From NCBI GenBank assembly GCA_934725685.1, contig CAKVBX010000007.1:1-55807 (forward strand): a stretch of 55,807 nucleotides of DNA, written 5' to 3'. Below are positions 25,364-33,528 of this stretch, in pieces. Position 1 is the first letter of the stretch. Each line of letters begins with the position of its first letter. Source of the stretch: an uncultured Bacilli bacterium. Lineage in GTDB: Bacteria > Bacillota_I > Bacilli_A > RFN20 > CAG-288. The notes under the pieces were generated by a model. That model was given only the letters and a program-made list of their open reading frames with translations. It did not search any database and had not been told where the DNA came from. Position numbers and translations under genes: made by a program.

Positions 25364-25389
25364 GGCGGAGAGCAATCTCCGTCTTTTTT
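25364..25389 (+). terminator. rho-independent terminator of the SDR gene
   Basis: GGCGGAGA (25364-25371), 4-base loop, TCTCCGTC (25376-25383), then six T. Confidence 0.85.
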
Positions 25390-25460
25390 AATGGAATTTT
25401 GTTCGTTTCTAACGTCCGTGTTATCATTTGCGGTAAAATATAGGCAACGAGGTATCATTT

Positions 25461-27182
25461 ATGGAAAAATCCGCTGTCAAGGAAACGGTACAGAAAACAC
25501 TGAAATGGTTTTCCATGCTTCTGTCCTGCTTCAACTGTCTGATGTTCTTTTCGATGCGAACCTGTTGGTCGGGCATCAGCAAGACGCTCGGCTACGAAAA
25601 AGCCTACAATCCCTTCCTTCTTTATCTTCCTCTGATTCTCTTCATCGTCTTCTTCCTGGTGATGGTGACAAACATCGTCCTCTTCTTCGTCCTCAGGAAA
25701 AAGAATCTTTGGAACTACATCCTGCTTCCAATCAACGTCATTTTCTTCGTCGCCATCCTTGTCGTCTTCGCCCTGGGCGGAAAAGACTATGCGAGATTCA
25801 TCTTCGTCAACATGCTCTATACCCTTTTGGCCCTCCTTCCCGTCGCCCTTCTCATCTTCTTCCTTTTCTTCTATCCGAAACTGAAGATCGCCAACAATAG
25901 AATTTTCCAGTATACAGCCCTAGGAGCCATTCTCATCTCCTTCTCGGTCTACATCTTCAACTTCCGCATCAACACCATCTCCTATGAACCGGTCGTCTAT
26001 ATCGTAGAAGATAACTATCAGATTATCTTTTCTTCTTCCGACAAAGCTTCCAGCTATGTCAAAGTCGGTGACAAAGCGTACTACGACACCTATGCCGGAA
26101 GTCAGAAGTCTGAAGAGAAAGTCCACAAAGTTACGATTCCGATGAAGGAACTCGACGAGGCAAAAGCCTATACGGTCTATTCCCAAAGCTACTTCTATCG
26201 TGGCCCATTCGGCGCCATCAAGGGAAGCTTAGCAAAGAAATCTTATTCCTTCCGCCCTGTGGACACATCCGATGGTCTCAATTACTATAGCTTCTCCGAT
26301 ATCCACATGGATCTCACCGGCGCCAAGAATGCCATCAAGGCGGACAAGGATTTCGAGCTACTCGTCCTCAACGGCGATATCATCTCCGATGTCAACACCT
26401 ACTATGATGCCAATTACGCCAATAAAGTCGCCTTCGAACTGACCAAAGGGGAAATCCCGGTCATCTATGCCAGAGGCAACCACGAACTGAAAGGTCCCTA
26501 TTCCGAACAGCTCTATAAATTCACCCCTTCCGTCAACGAAAAATTCTACTACTCCTTCCGTTTCGGCAATGTCTACGGATGGGTCCTCGACCTCGGAGAA
26601 GACCATGACGATGACTGGTGGGAATACTACGGTTCCGCCGACTTCGAAACCTATCGCATGGAACAGGTCGAATTCCTCAAGGAGGAAGAAAAGAGAGGCT
26701 ACTATAAAAACTACGACTATCATCTTGTCGTCTCCCATATTCCGCTTCCCTTCATCAACTATAGACACAACCATGTTACAAGCAAAAAAGCGTTTGTCGA
26801 ACAACTTAACAAAATGGATGTCGATATGGCGCTTTGTGGTCACCAGCATGACCTCTTCATCTTTGAACCGGGCCTCATCACACCCGAACAGAAGCTGACC
26901 TATAACAAAGCCTATGGCGGAAAACAATACAAGGGTTATCTCCTCGATTTCAACTTTCCGTCCCTCATGATTTCCAAACATGGTCTCACTCAAACCGACG
27001 ATGGAGGAAGCCACAATGCGATGGTCGGTCTCACCATCCAGGTTGATTTCGATAACAAAGTCCAGACCTGCCGGTACAACAATGTCAAAGAAGAATACAT
27101 CCCTGTCGTCAATCCGTTCTATGAAAAGAGCTACGGCGATACAATTCGCATCGATCTTGCCACCCATGCTTTCCTCGCCTAG
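25461..27182 (+). CDS. membrane-anchored calcineurin-like metallophosphoesterase
   Basis: 573 residues. The first 180 hold four or five hydrophobic helices (LLYLPLILFIVFFLVMVTNI, YILLPINVIFFVAILVVFAL, MLYTLLALLPVALLIFFLFF, ALGAILISFSVYIFNF). A beta-rich stretch at about 180-265 resembles the Ig/fibronectin-like domain found before many purple-acid-type phosphoesterases. The catalytic domain has the metal motifs in order: FSDIHMD, VLNGDI, ARGNHE, VVSHIPLP and CGHQHD. The domain order predicts a phosphoesterase held at the membrane, probably facing outward. RBS GAGGT lies about 10 bases before the ATG. Substrate unknown. Confidence 0.85.
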   Translation: MEKSAVKETVQKTLKWFSMLLSCFNCLMFFSMRTCWSGISKTLGYEKAYNPFLLYLPLILFIVFFLVMVTNIVLFFVLRKKNLWNYILLPINVIFFVAILVVFALGGKDYARFIFVNMLYTLLALLPVALLIFFLFFYPKLKIANNRIFQYTALGAILISFSVYIFNFRINTISYEPVVYIVEDNYQIIFSSSDKASSYVKVGDKAYYDTYAGSQKSEEKVHKVTIPMKELDEAKAYTVYSQSYFYRGPFGAIKGSLAKKSYSFRPVDTSDGLNYYSFSDIHMDLTGAKNAIKADKDFELLVLNGDIISDVNTYYDANYANKVAFELTKGEIPVIYARGNHELKGPYSEQLYKFTPSVNEKFYYSFRFGNVYGWVLDLGEDHDDDWWEYYGSADFETYRMEQVEFLKEEEKRGYYKNYDYHLVVSHIPLPFINYRHNHVTSKKAFVEQLNKMDVDMALCGHQHDLFIFEPGLITPEQKLTYNKAYGGKQYKGYLLDFNFPSLMISKHGLTQTDDGGSHNAMVGLTIQVDFDNKVQTCRYNNVKEEYIPVVNPFYEKSYGDTIRIDLATHAFLA

Positions 27183-27242
27183 GCTGATTGATTTTGATTG
27201 AATTTTAACGAATTCGTGATTGTTTTGAAAAGATAAGTGCAA

Positions 27243-27273
27243 TTGAAACAGCAAATCAATTTCACGTTATAAT
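27243..27273 (+). promoter_or_regulatory. fucO-like gene promoter
   Basis: TTGAAA (27243-27248), a 19-base spacer and TATAAT (27268-27273); RBS AAAGGAG follows before the ATG at 27301. Confidence 0.55.
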
Positions 27274-27300
27274 GAAAAGTATCGAAAGGAGCCAATCACT

Positions 27301-28446
27301 ATGGCAAATCGTTTTGTTCTGAATGAAGTTTCCTATCATGGACACGGCGCAATCGAGAACATCGTCCCCGAAGCCTTAAACAGAGGTTTCAAGAAAGCTC
27401 TCGTCTGCTCCGATCCTTCCTTAGTCAAGTTCGGTGTCACCAAGAAGGTGACGGATCTGCTCGACAGCGCTCACATCGCCTATGAACTTTTCACCGAAAT
27501 CAAGCCGAATCCGACCATCGAAAATGTCCTGGCCGGTGTTGAAGCCTGCAAGAAAGCCGGCGCTGACTTCCTTCTTGCCATCGGCGGAGGTTCCTCCATG
27601 GACACTGCCAAAGCGGTCGGTATTATCATCACCAACCCCGAATTCGCCGATGTCCGTTCCCTCGAAGGTGTCGCTCCGACCAAGAAGCCCTGCATTCCGA
27701 TCTTCGCCGTTCCGACCACTGCCGGAACCGCTGCCGAAGTCACTATCAACTATGTCATCACGGATACGGAGAAAGTCAGAAAGTTCGTCTGTGTTGATGT
27801 CCATGACATCCCTGTCGTCGCTTTCGTCGATCCGGATATGATGGCCTCCATGCCGAAGGGTCTCACTGCCTTCACCGGAATGGACGCCCTCACTCACGCC
27901 ATCGAAGGCTATATCACCCGCGGGGCATGGGAGATGTCTGATATGTTCCACATCAAGGCAATCGAGATCATCGGCAAGAGCCTCAGAAAGGCTGTCGAAA
28001 ACGATCCGGACGGAAGAGAAGGAATGGCCCTTGGTCAGTATATCGCCGGTATGGGCTTCTCCAATGTCGGTCTCGGTATCGACCACGCCATGGCACATAC
28101 CCTTTCCGCCTATTATGATATTCCGCACGGCAAGGCCTGCGCCATGCTGCTTCCGATTGCCATGGAGTTCAACGCACCTGTTTCCGGAACCAAGTATAAA
28201 GATATTGCCATCGCCCTCGGTGTCGAAAATGTCGACAAGATGAGTGTCGAAGAGTATAGAGCCGCCGCCATCGCCGCCGTCAAGAAACTCGGCAACGATG
28301 TCGGAATCCCGGACAAGTGCCCGGAAATCAAGAAGGAAGACCTCGACAATATCTCCCGTGACGCCCTCAAGGATGCCTGCTATCCGGGCAACCCGAGAGA
28401 AGCGGATCAGGAAGAGGTCAAAGCACTTTTCATGAAGTTGATGTAA
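27301..28446 (+). CDS. fucO: lactaldehyde reductase (iron-dependent alcohol dehydrogenase)
   Basis: 381 residues, the normal length of FucO. From memory of the E. coli enzyme, long stretches agree closely, such as DALTHAIEGYITRGAW and YIAGMGFSNVGLG. The iron ligands fall at Asp195, His199, His262 and His276, one position off E. coli numbering. The nucleotide loop GGGSSMDTAKA is intact. The enzyme reduces L-lactaldehyde to 1,2-propanediol with NADH during anaerobic breakdown of L-fucose or L-rhamnose, regenerating NAD. This fits the rhamnosidase-like gene at 1-1741, although the isomerase, kinase and aldolase are not in the window. Own promoter and terminator. Confidence 0.9.
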   Translation: MANRFVLNEVSYHGHGAIENIVPEALNRGFKKALVCSDPSLVKFGVTKKVTDLLDSAHIAYELFTEIKPNPTIENVLAGVEACKKAGADFLLAIGGGSSMDTAKAVGIIITNPEFADVRSLEGVAPTKKPCIPIFAVPTTAGTAAEVTINYVITDTEKVRKFVCVDVHDIPVVAFVDPDMMASMPKGLTAFTGMDALTHAIEGYITRGAWEMSDMFHIKAIEIIGKSLRKAVENDPDGREGMALGQYIAGMGFSNVGLGIDHAMAHTLSAYYDIPHGKACAMLLPIAMEFNAPVSGTKYKDIAIALGVENVDKMSVEEYRAAAIAAVKKLGNDVGIPDKCPEIKKEDLDNISRDALKDACYPGNPREADQEEVKALFMKLM

Positions 28447-28472
28447 TTCCGTTTTGTATCAGAAAGCAGAAA

Positions 28473-28499
28473 GGCCCGGGAGATTCCCCGAGCCTTTTT
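28473..28499 (+). terminator. rho-independent terminator of fucO
   Basis: GGCCCGGG / CCCCGAGCC stem with one mismatch, followed by TTTTT. Confidence 0.8.
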
Positions 28500-28578
28500 C
28501 AGTGAGCATAGTTAAACGGAATGCGATCACTAAAGATTAAATCATCTCGTTCCAAAGCAGTTATCATCAGGTGCTTAG

Positions 28579-28617
28579 CACAAATTTGTAAAGTAAAACA
28601 CCACAAATTTGTAAAGT
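28579..28617. repeat. two copies of a palindromic 16-base repeat (candidate operator)
   Basis: CACAAATTTGTAAAGT occurs at 28579-28594 and again at 28602-28617, a 23-base period. Each contains the perfect palindrome ACAAATTTGT. They sit 28-66 bases before the ATG of the DUF4143 ATPase pseudogene, at the expected promoter position (CATAAT at 28622-28627). Confidence 0.7.
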
Positions 28618-28644
28618 GTGCCATAATTAGTGCGGTAAAATACA

Positions 28645-29927
28645 ATGAAAGAATACAAGAAAAAGAACAATCGATAATCTTTAGGACCTAAAATTAGAAT
28701 CATTCGGCGGAGTGCTGATTGTCGGTCCGAAAGGCTGCGGAAAAGCAACATCAGCAAAGCAAAAAGCGAAAGCATCATTGAGTTTCAGGATGATGATAAT
28801 CGTGAAAGATATTTAAGCGTTGCCGAAACAATGCCCTCTAAATTATTGATCGGAGATAACCCAAGACTATTCGATGAATGGCAAGATGCCCCCAAAATAT
28901 GGGGAGCCATCAGGAAATCCATCGATGATAAAAACGAATCAGGATTATATATTTTGACAGGTTCATCCTCCGCAAATGTAAATACGCCACACACACCGGG
29001 ACTACAAGAATATCAACATTAAAAATGTATCCGATGACTCTTTACGAAAGCGGAGAATCCTCCGGCGAGGTTTCCCTTTTTCAGTTATTTCAAAGAAAGC
29101 AAATGGATTTTATTGATTCAAAATTGACAATCGATGATTTGATTTTTGCAATTTGTAGAGGTGGATGGCCTCGATCTTTATACAATAAAGCCAAACAATC
29201 TCAATTGGAAATCGCAAATGACTTATTCTTTCAAACTTGTAACAGAGATTTTTCATCGATAGACAGCGTGAAAAGAAGCGCAAAATTGGCAGAGCGGATT
29301 TTAACCTCCTACTCAAGAAACATTTTTACTCTGGCTGGGACCAAAACTATTTTTGGCGATGTTAATTCAACAACGGAAATAACAAAAACAACTTATTACA
29401 ATTATATTCAAGCTTTAGAGAAACTATACATCATCGAAGATATTCCCGCATGGTGCCCCTCAATAAGGTCAAAGGAAGTGATTCGAGCCAGCAATAAGCG
29501 GAATTTAATTGATCCTTCCATTGCAGTTGCAGCATTAGGTATCACACCAGAGTATTTTAATACTGATTTTAAGACATTAGGATTTCTTTTTGAGTCATTA
29601 TGCATCAGAGATTTAAAGATTTATTCTTCTAGTATGAACGGCCAAATGTCATATTATCATGATAGATATGGATTAGAAGCAGACGGGGTTCTTCACTTAA
29701 AAGATGGACGATATGCCTTGCTGGAATTCAAACTCGGAACAAAAGAAATCGATGACGGCGCAAAGCATCTGTGTGAAATCGAAAGGCTGATCATTGAACA
29801 CAATAAAAAAGAAAGCCAATGCCTTTTGAGATTACCTGATTTGAAAATAATAATAACAGGAAGCCAATATGGTTATAAAAGAGATGATGGTGTCTTTGTT
29901 ATTCCAATCGGTTGCCTGAAAGATTAA
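28645..29927 (+). pseudogene. AAA ATPase with DUF4143 domain, inactivated
   Basis: The conceptual protein follows the AAA_14/DUF4143 family: KLESFGGVLIVGPKGCGKAT, RLFDEWQDAPKIWGAIRK, YILTGSSS, YPMTLYESGES, and the C-terminal nuclease-like YALLEFKLG (a PD-(D/E)XK-type motif). It is broken by a frame change in an A-run near 28660, an in-frame TAG at 28682, a frame change near 28768 and a third near 28997. Only the last 300 codons (29025-29927) remain open. Walker A reads GKA where GKT is required, a further sign of decay. The stretch is visibly richer in A and T than its neighbours, which suggests transfer from elsewhere. Intact relatives are common accessory genes of unknown role. Confidence 0.85.
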
Positions 29928-30105
29928 AAGTCAAAACAAATGTAATCGTATCACGAACGAAGCTAAACCTGAAAACAAGAGGAGTTTAGTGATGGTCTTC
30001 TATCTATTTTGACATAGGATAAGGCCACACATTATAGATAACACTTCCGTTTCAAAAAGCCTTAAAACAATGGAAAGTTGAATCAAAACATTCCACAAAG
30101 TTTTC
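29928..30105. other. AT-rich non-coding stretch
   Basis: No gene, repeat or promoter that I can support. It lies between the end of the pseudogene and the terminator of the minus-strand flavoprotein operon. The bases from 30146 to 30237 are also without features. Confidence 0.5.
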
Positions 30106-30145
30106 CGTAAAAAATACCTCCGACATGAATTTCTCATGTCGGAGG
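30106..30145 (-). terminator. rho-independent terminator of the flavoprotein operon
   Basis: CCTCCGACATGA (30117-30128) pairs perfectly with TCATGTCGGAGG (30134-30145); on the minus strand the stem is followed by TATTTTTTAC. Confidence 0.9.
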
Positions 30146-30237
30146 TCTCTTTAAAAAGTGTCTTCTTTTAGCAGGGAAACGAAACAGGAATCCTCTAGAG
30201 AACACTCACTTCCGTAACCATACTCTCTGAGGGATCA

Positions 30238-30591
30238 CTACACCTCTTCGACGTCTTTGGTGATGATGACATCGGCGCCCGTCTTAAGAACGTCGTGAAT
30301 GACGATATCCCCAATGTGGACCGGAGCTTTGACACAGACAGCATCGATCTGTTCCATGACATCCATGATCATCTCCTTAGGGACGGGCTGGTTCGTCTTG
30401 ACGGAGACTCTCGGAATGCGGCCGCCTTCCAATACGACAGTGGAAGTGATGGTGCGGACAGGATGCGTCGCTTCGGAAAGTCCGTAGGTCTTACCTCTCG
30501 GACAGGAATTTCCGGTGACGGTCATCTTCTCGGTATCGACCGTGAGAGAGCAGCCTCTCGGACACTGAATGCAGACAAAATGCTTGATCAT
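30238..30591 (-). CDS. DUF1667 protein
   Basis: 117 residues. Four cysteines, Cys7, Cys10, Cys14 (CIQCPRGC) and Cys30 (NSCPRGKTYG), could hold an iron-sulfur cluster or metal. This fits DUF1667, a small family known to be encoded next to GlpA-like and NADH-oxidase-like flavoproteins. Its start overlaps the preceding gene's stop by four bases, so the three are tightly coupled. Likely an electron-transfer or assembly subunit of the complex; its biochemical role is not established. Confidence 0.9.
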   Translation of the reverse strand: MIKHFVCIQCPRGCSLTVDTEKMTVTGNSCPRGKTYGLSEATHPVRTITSTVVLEGGRIPRVSVKTNQPVPKEMIMDVMEQIDAVCVKAPVHIGDIVIHDVLKTGADVIITKDVEEV

Positions 30592-31853
30592 GCTTTGACC
30601 TCCTCAATGGAAACACGGATTTCCTTCTTGCCGCGAATGAGCGCTTTGTCGAGAACAACTTTCTCCATCTCGGAAGGGATGATTTTCATCTTTTCCACCT
30701 TCTTGATGAGTTCCCCGTCGGCTTCGACAAGGATACGGCTTCTGTCGAAAGGATGGCGGACACGGAAGGAGAGTTCGAACTTATCCTCGCCGTCGTAGCT
30801 GACCTTCTGCGGGCAAAGATAGGAGACCCCGTCTCCAACGACAGAACTTGCGGATTCGGAAACGATTTCTCCGTTCTGAATATAGAGAGCCGCATTTCTG
30901 CCGGCCTTCTCGCCTTCCTGGGAGACATAGTCGACAAGATCGTGAACCTGAAGGACATTGCCGCAAGCAAAGATACCGTCGACGGATGTTTCCAGATTGT
31001 CCCGGACCACGGCGCCTCGGGTTCTCGGGTCGAGTTCAACATGGGCTTTCTTGGAAAGTTCATTCTCCGGAATCAGACCGACGGAGAGAAGAAGTGTATC
31101 GCAGTCGAATGTGATTTCGGTTCCCGGAATCGGATTGTTCTTCTCGTCGACTTTGCTGATGACGACCTGTTTGACGCGATGATGTTCCTCATCCGCGACG
31201 ATATCCGTGACGGTATGGGAAAGATAGAGCGGAATATCGAAATCGTTGAGACACTGCGTGATGTTACGGTTGAGACCGTTGGAATACGGACAGAGTTCGA
31301 CATCGGCAAGAACCTTGGCCCCCTCAAGCGTCATACGTCTTGCCATGATGAGACCGATATCGCCGGAGCCTAAGATGACGACCCTCTTGCCGACAAGATA
31401 TCCGTCGATGTTGCAATACTTCTGTGCGGCACCGGCGGTATAGACACCGGCCACACGGTCGCCGGGTGTCGAGATAGCGCCGCGGCTTCTTTCACGGCAG
31501 CCCATGGCAAGGATGATTGCCTTGGCGCTGATTTCCTCTAAGCCACGTTCGCTGGAAAGGACCGTGACGACTTTGTCCGGAGAAATGTCGATGGCCATGG
31601 TCTTGGTACGGACCGAAACACTCGTATCGGCGACCATCTTCTCATAGCGAGCGGCATATTCCGGACCGGTCAGTTCCTCTTTGAAGCGATGGAGACCGAA
31701 GCCGTTATGGATGCACTGATTGAGGATACCGCCGAGGGTATCATCTCTCTCGATGATGAGAATATCGCGGATACCGTTCTGGTAGGCGCCATAGGCGCTC
31801 GCAAGTCCCGCAGGACCGCCGCCGATGATGACTAAATCATGTTGTTCTTTCAT
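30588..31853 (-). CDS. NAD(P)/FAD-dependent oxidoreductase, partner of GlpA-like protein
   Basis: 421 residues. FAD-binding IIGGGPAGLASAYGAY at the N-terminus, a second Rossmann loop VILGSGDIGLIMARRM for NAD(P)H, and the flavin motif GIFACGNVLQVHDLVDYV near 290-310. The pair ILNQCIHNGFG and AMGCRERSRGA are typical of this subgroup of Pyr_redox_2 proteins. It probably passes electrons between the GlpA-like dehydrogenase and NAD or another carrier in the cytoplasm. Four-base overlaps on both sides show it is the middle gene of a three-gene unit. Confidence 0.9.
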   Translation of the reverse strand: MKEQHDLVIIGGGPAGLASAYGAYQNGIRDILIIERDDTLGGILNQCIHNGFGLHRFKEELTGPEYAARYEKMVADTSVSVRTKTMAIDISPDKVVTVLSSERGLEEISAKAIILAMGCRERSRGAISTPGDRVAGVYTAGAAQKYCNIDGYLVGKRVVILGSGDIGLIMARRMTLEGAKVLADVELCPYSNGLNRNITQCLNDFDIPLYLSHTVTDIVADEEHHRVKQVVISKVDEKNNPIPGTEITFDCDTLLLSVGLIPENELSKKAHVELDPRTRGAVVRDNLETSVDGIFACGNVLQVHDLVDYVSQEGEKAGRNAALYIQNGEIVSESASSVVGDGVSYLCPQKVSYDGEDKFELSFRVRHPFDRSRILVEADGELIKKVEKMKIIPSEMEKVVLDKALIRGKKEIRVSIEEVKA

Positions 31854-33313
31854 TTTCTCTTCCCCTTTGTTTCAGAGACGACAACGTTGGAGCCTGTCAC
31901 ATCCTGATAGACTTCATCGAAATTGAGATTTTGTTCTCTCATCAGGATTTCAAAGACTTTCGGTCCGCAGAATCCGCCCTGGCAGCGGCCCATACCGGCA
32001 TTGGTACGGCGCTTGACCCCATCGATGGACTTGGCAGGAATCGGTTGGTGGATGCTAGCGACAATTTCTCCTTCCGTCACGGTTTCACAGCGGCAGATGA
32101 CCTGACCATATCTTCTGTCCTTCTCAATCCGGGCTTCCTTCTCTTCCTTGGAGAGCGAAGAGAAGAAACCGGGGAGGCGAAAATACTGGAATTCCTTCTT
32201 TTCGACCATGCTGACACCCATTTCCGATAACATTCTGACAAGTTCCTTACCGAAGGCAGGGCCGGAGGTGAGACCCGGAGATTTGATGCCGGCAAAGTTG
32301 ATAAAATGCTTCAAGAAGGGACTCTCTTCGATGAGGAAGTCTTCTCTTCCTTCGATGGTGGCTCTGACACCGGCGAAATTGCGGATGTTGTTGCGGTAAT
32401 TGATGTTGCTCACAGAACGCTTGGCCTGTTCTCTCACGTAATCGAGAGCCTTCTTCGTATTTCCGGTATCTTCCTTATAGGGGATGTCGGAATTGGCATC
32501 CGGACCGACGATGAGGTTGCCGTGGACGGTCTGGGAGACGAGGACACCTTTTCCTAAGGAACTCGGTGTCTGGAAAATGACATGCTCGACAGTGTGTCCT
32601 TCTTCCCGGTCAAGGAGATAATATTCGCCCTTGACAGGGGTGATGCGGAACGATTCGTCAGCTTTATCCTTCAAGGCGAGACGATAGATGTCATCGGCAT
32701 GAACACCGGCGGCATTGACGACAAAGCGGGCATGGATCTGTTCCTTCGGAGTCGTGAGGACATAGTTTTCGCCTTCTCTGTCGATGGCTTGGACCGGACT
32801 GTCGGAGAGGAAACGGACGCCGTTGATGACGGCCGTCTCACCGAGGGCAAGGGCGAGTTCCCAAGGGGAAACGACACCGCAGGTCGGTGCGTAGAGGGCG
32901 TAGTCGATTTCAGGATTGAGATGTGGTTCGAGAGCGTGGACTTCTTCCTTGGTCTTCAGGATGCAAAGCTGAGGGACACCGTTTTTGATTCCCCGTTCAT
33001 ATAATTCGTCGATTTTCCTATGTTCTTCTTCGGTGGAACCGATGACAAGGGATCCGATCTGACGATAGTGGAAATTCAGTTTCTCACTGAGATCATGAAT
33101 CAGCCGGCATCCTTCGACGTTGAGTCTTGCCATCTTGGTCCCCGGTTTGGAATCATAGCCGGCATGGACAATGCCGGAATTGGCTTTGGTCGTCTTCATG
33201 GCGACATCGTTCTCCTTGTCAATCAGAACGACATTGAGTTCGTATTTTGAGAGTTCAAAGGCAAGCGAGGTACCGGTAATGCCGGCACCTATGATAGCGA
33301 CATCATATAACAT
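31850..33313 (-). CDS. GlpA-like FAD-dependent glycerol-3-phosphate dehydrogenase with BFD [2Fe-2S] domain
   Basis: 487 residues. N-terminal FAD loop IIGAGITGTSLAFEL, a DAO-type oxidoreductase body, and a C-terminal BFD-like [2Fe-2S] domain with Cys407, Cys409 (CRCETVTEGEI), Cys444 and Cys449 (GRCQGGFCG). This is the architecture of anaerobic GlpA-type proteins lacking GlpB and GlpC, found with the two downstream partners in many anaerobes (from memory, also in Thermotoga). The likely reaction is sn-glycerol-3-phosphate to dihydroxyacetone phosphate, but related 2-hydroxyacid oxidases look alike. RBS TTAGGA lies 8 bases before the ATG. Confidence 0.85.
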   Translation of the reverse strand: MLYDVAIIGAGITGTSLAFELSKYELNVVLIDKENDVAMKTTKANSGIVHAGYDSKPGTKMARLNVEGCRLIHDLSEKLNFHYRQIGSLVIGSTEEEHRKIDELYERGIKNGVPQLCILKTKEEVHALEPHLNPEIDYALYAPTCGVVSPWELALALGETAVINGVRFLSDSPVQAIDREGENYVLTTPKEQIHARFVVNAAGVHADDIYRLALKDKADESFRITPVKGEYYLLDREEGHTVEHVIFQTPSSLGKGVLVSQTVHGNLIVGPDANSDIPYKEDTGNTKKALDYVREQAKRSVSNINYRNNIRNFAGVRATIEGREDFLIEESPFLKHFINFAGIKSPGLTSGPAFGKELVRMLSEMGVSMVEKKEFQYFRLPGFFSSLSKEEKEARIEKDRRYGQVICRCETVTEGEIVASIHQPIPAKSIDGVKRRTNAGMGRCQGGFCGPKVFEILMREQNLNFDEVYQDVTGSNVVVSETKGKRK

Positions 33314-33339
33314 TGATTTTTCCTAACCTTTCTGGTTCT

Positions 33340-33368
33340 ATTATACCCACTTTTTCTACCGGTTTGAA
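33340..33368 (-). promoter_or_regulatory. promoter of the flavoprotein operon
   Basis: On the minus strand: TTCAAA (33368-33363), a 17-base spacer, TATAAT (33345-33340). Confidence 0.65.
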
Positions 33369-33481
33369 GAAAAGAAAGTACAATTGAGCAATTTGTTTTT
33401 CTGTTCTAACAAAATTTGTGAATTTTTAATGTTTTGTTTATTTTTCAGTTTTCATACCGCTTACATCAAGGGAAATAAAAT

Positions 33482-33518
33482 GTCGCCTGACCCCTTCTAA
33501 GAGAGGGAATCAGGCGAC
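33482..33518 (-). terminator. hairpin downstream of the Big_2/VanZ gene
   Basis: GTCGCCTGA (33482-33490) pairs with TCAGGCGAC (33510-33518), and an inner CCCCTTCT/AGAGGG pair extends the stem. On the minus strand it is followed by ATTTTATTTC, a modest T run. Confidence 0.65.
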
Positions 33519-33528
33519 AAATCAAAGT

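Noticed and set aside
26358..27254. 298-codon minus-strand open frame
   Set aside because: Shadow of the metallophosphoesterase gene, which has its full catalytic motif set.
28579..28617. CRISPR-like repeat
   Set aside because: Only two copies with a 7-base gap; no spacers or cas genes. An operator is the better reading.
28575..28994. Small minus-strand frames across the pseudogene promoter and 5' end
   Set aside because: They lie opposite the recognisable ATPase remnant and the palindromic repeats and have no start signals.
28645..29927. Programmed frameshifting in the AAA/DUF4143 ATPase
   Set aside because: Three separate frame changes plus an in-frame stop and a damaged Walker A indicate decay rather than recoding.
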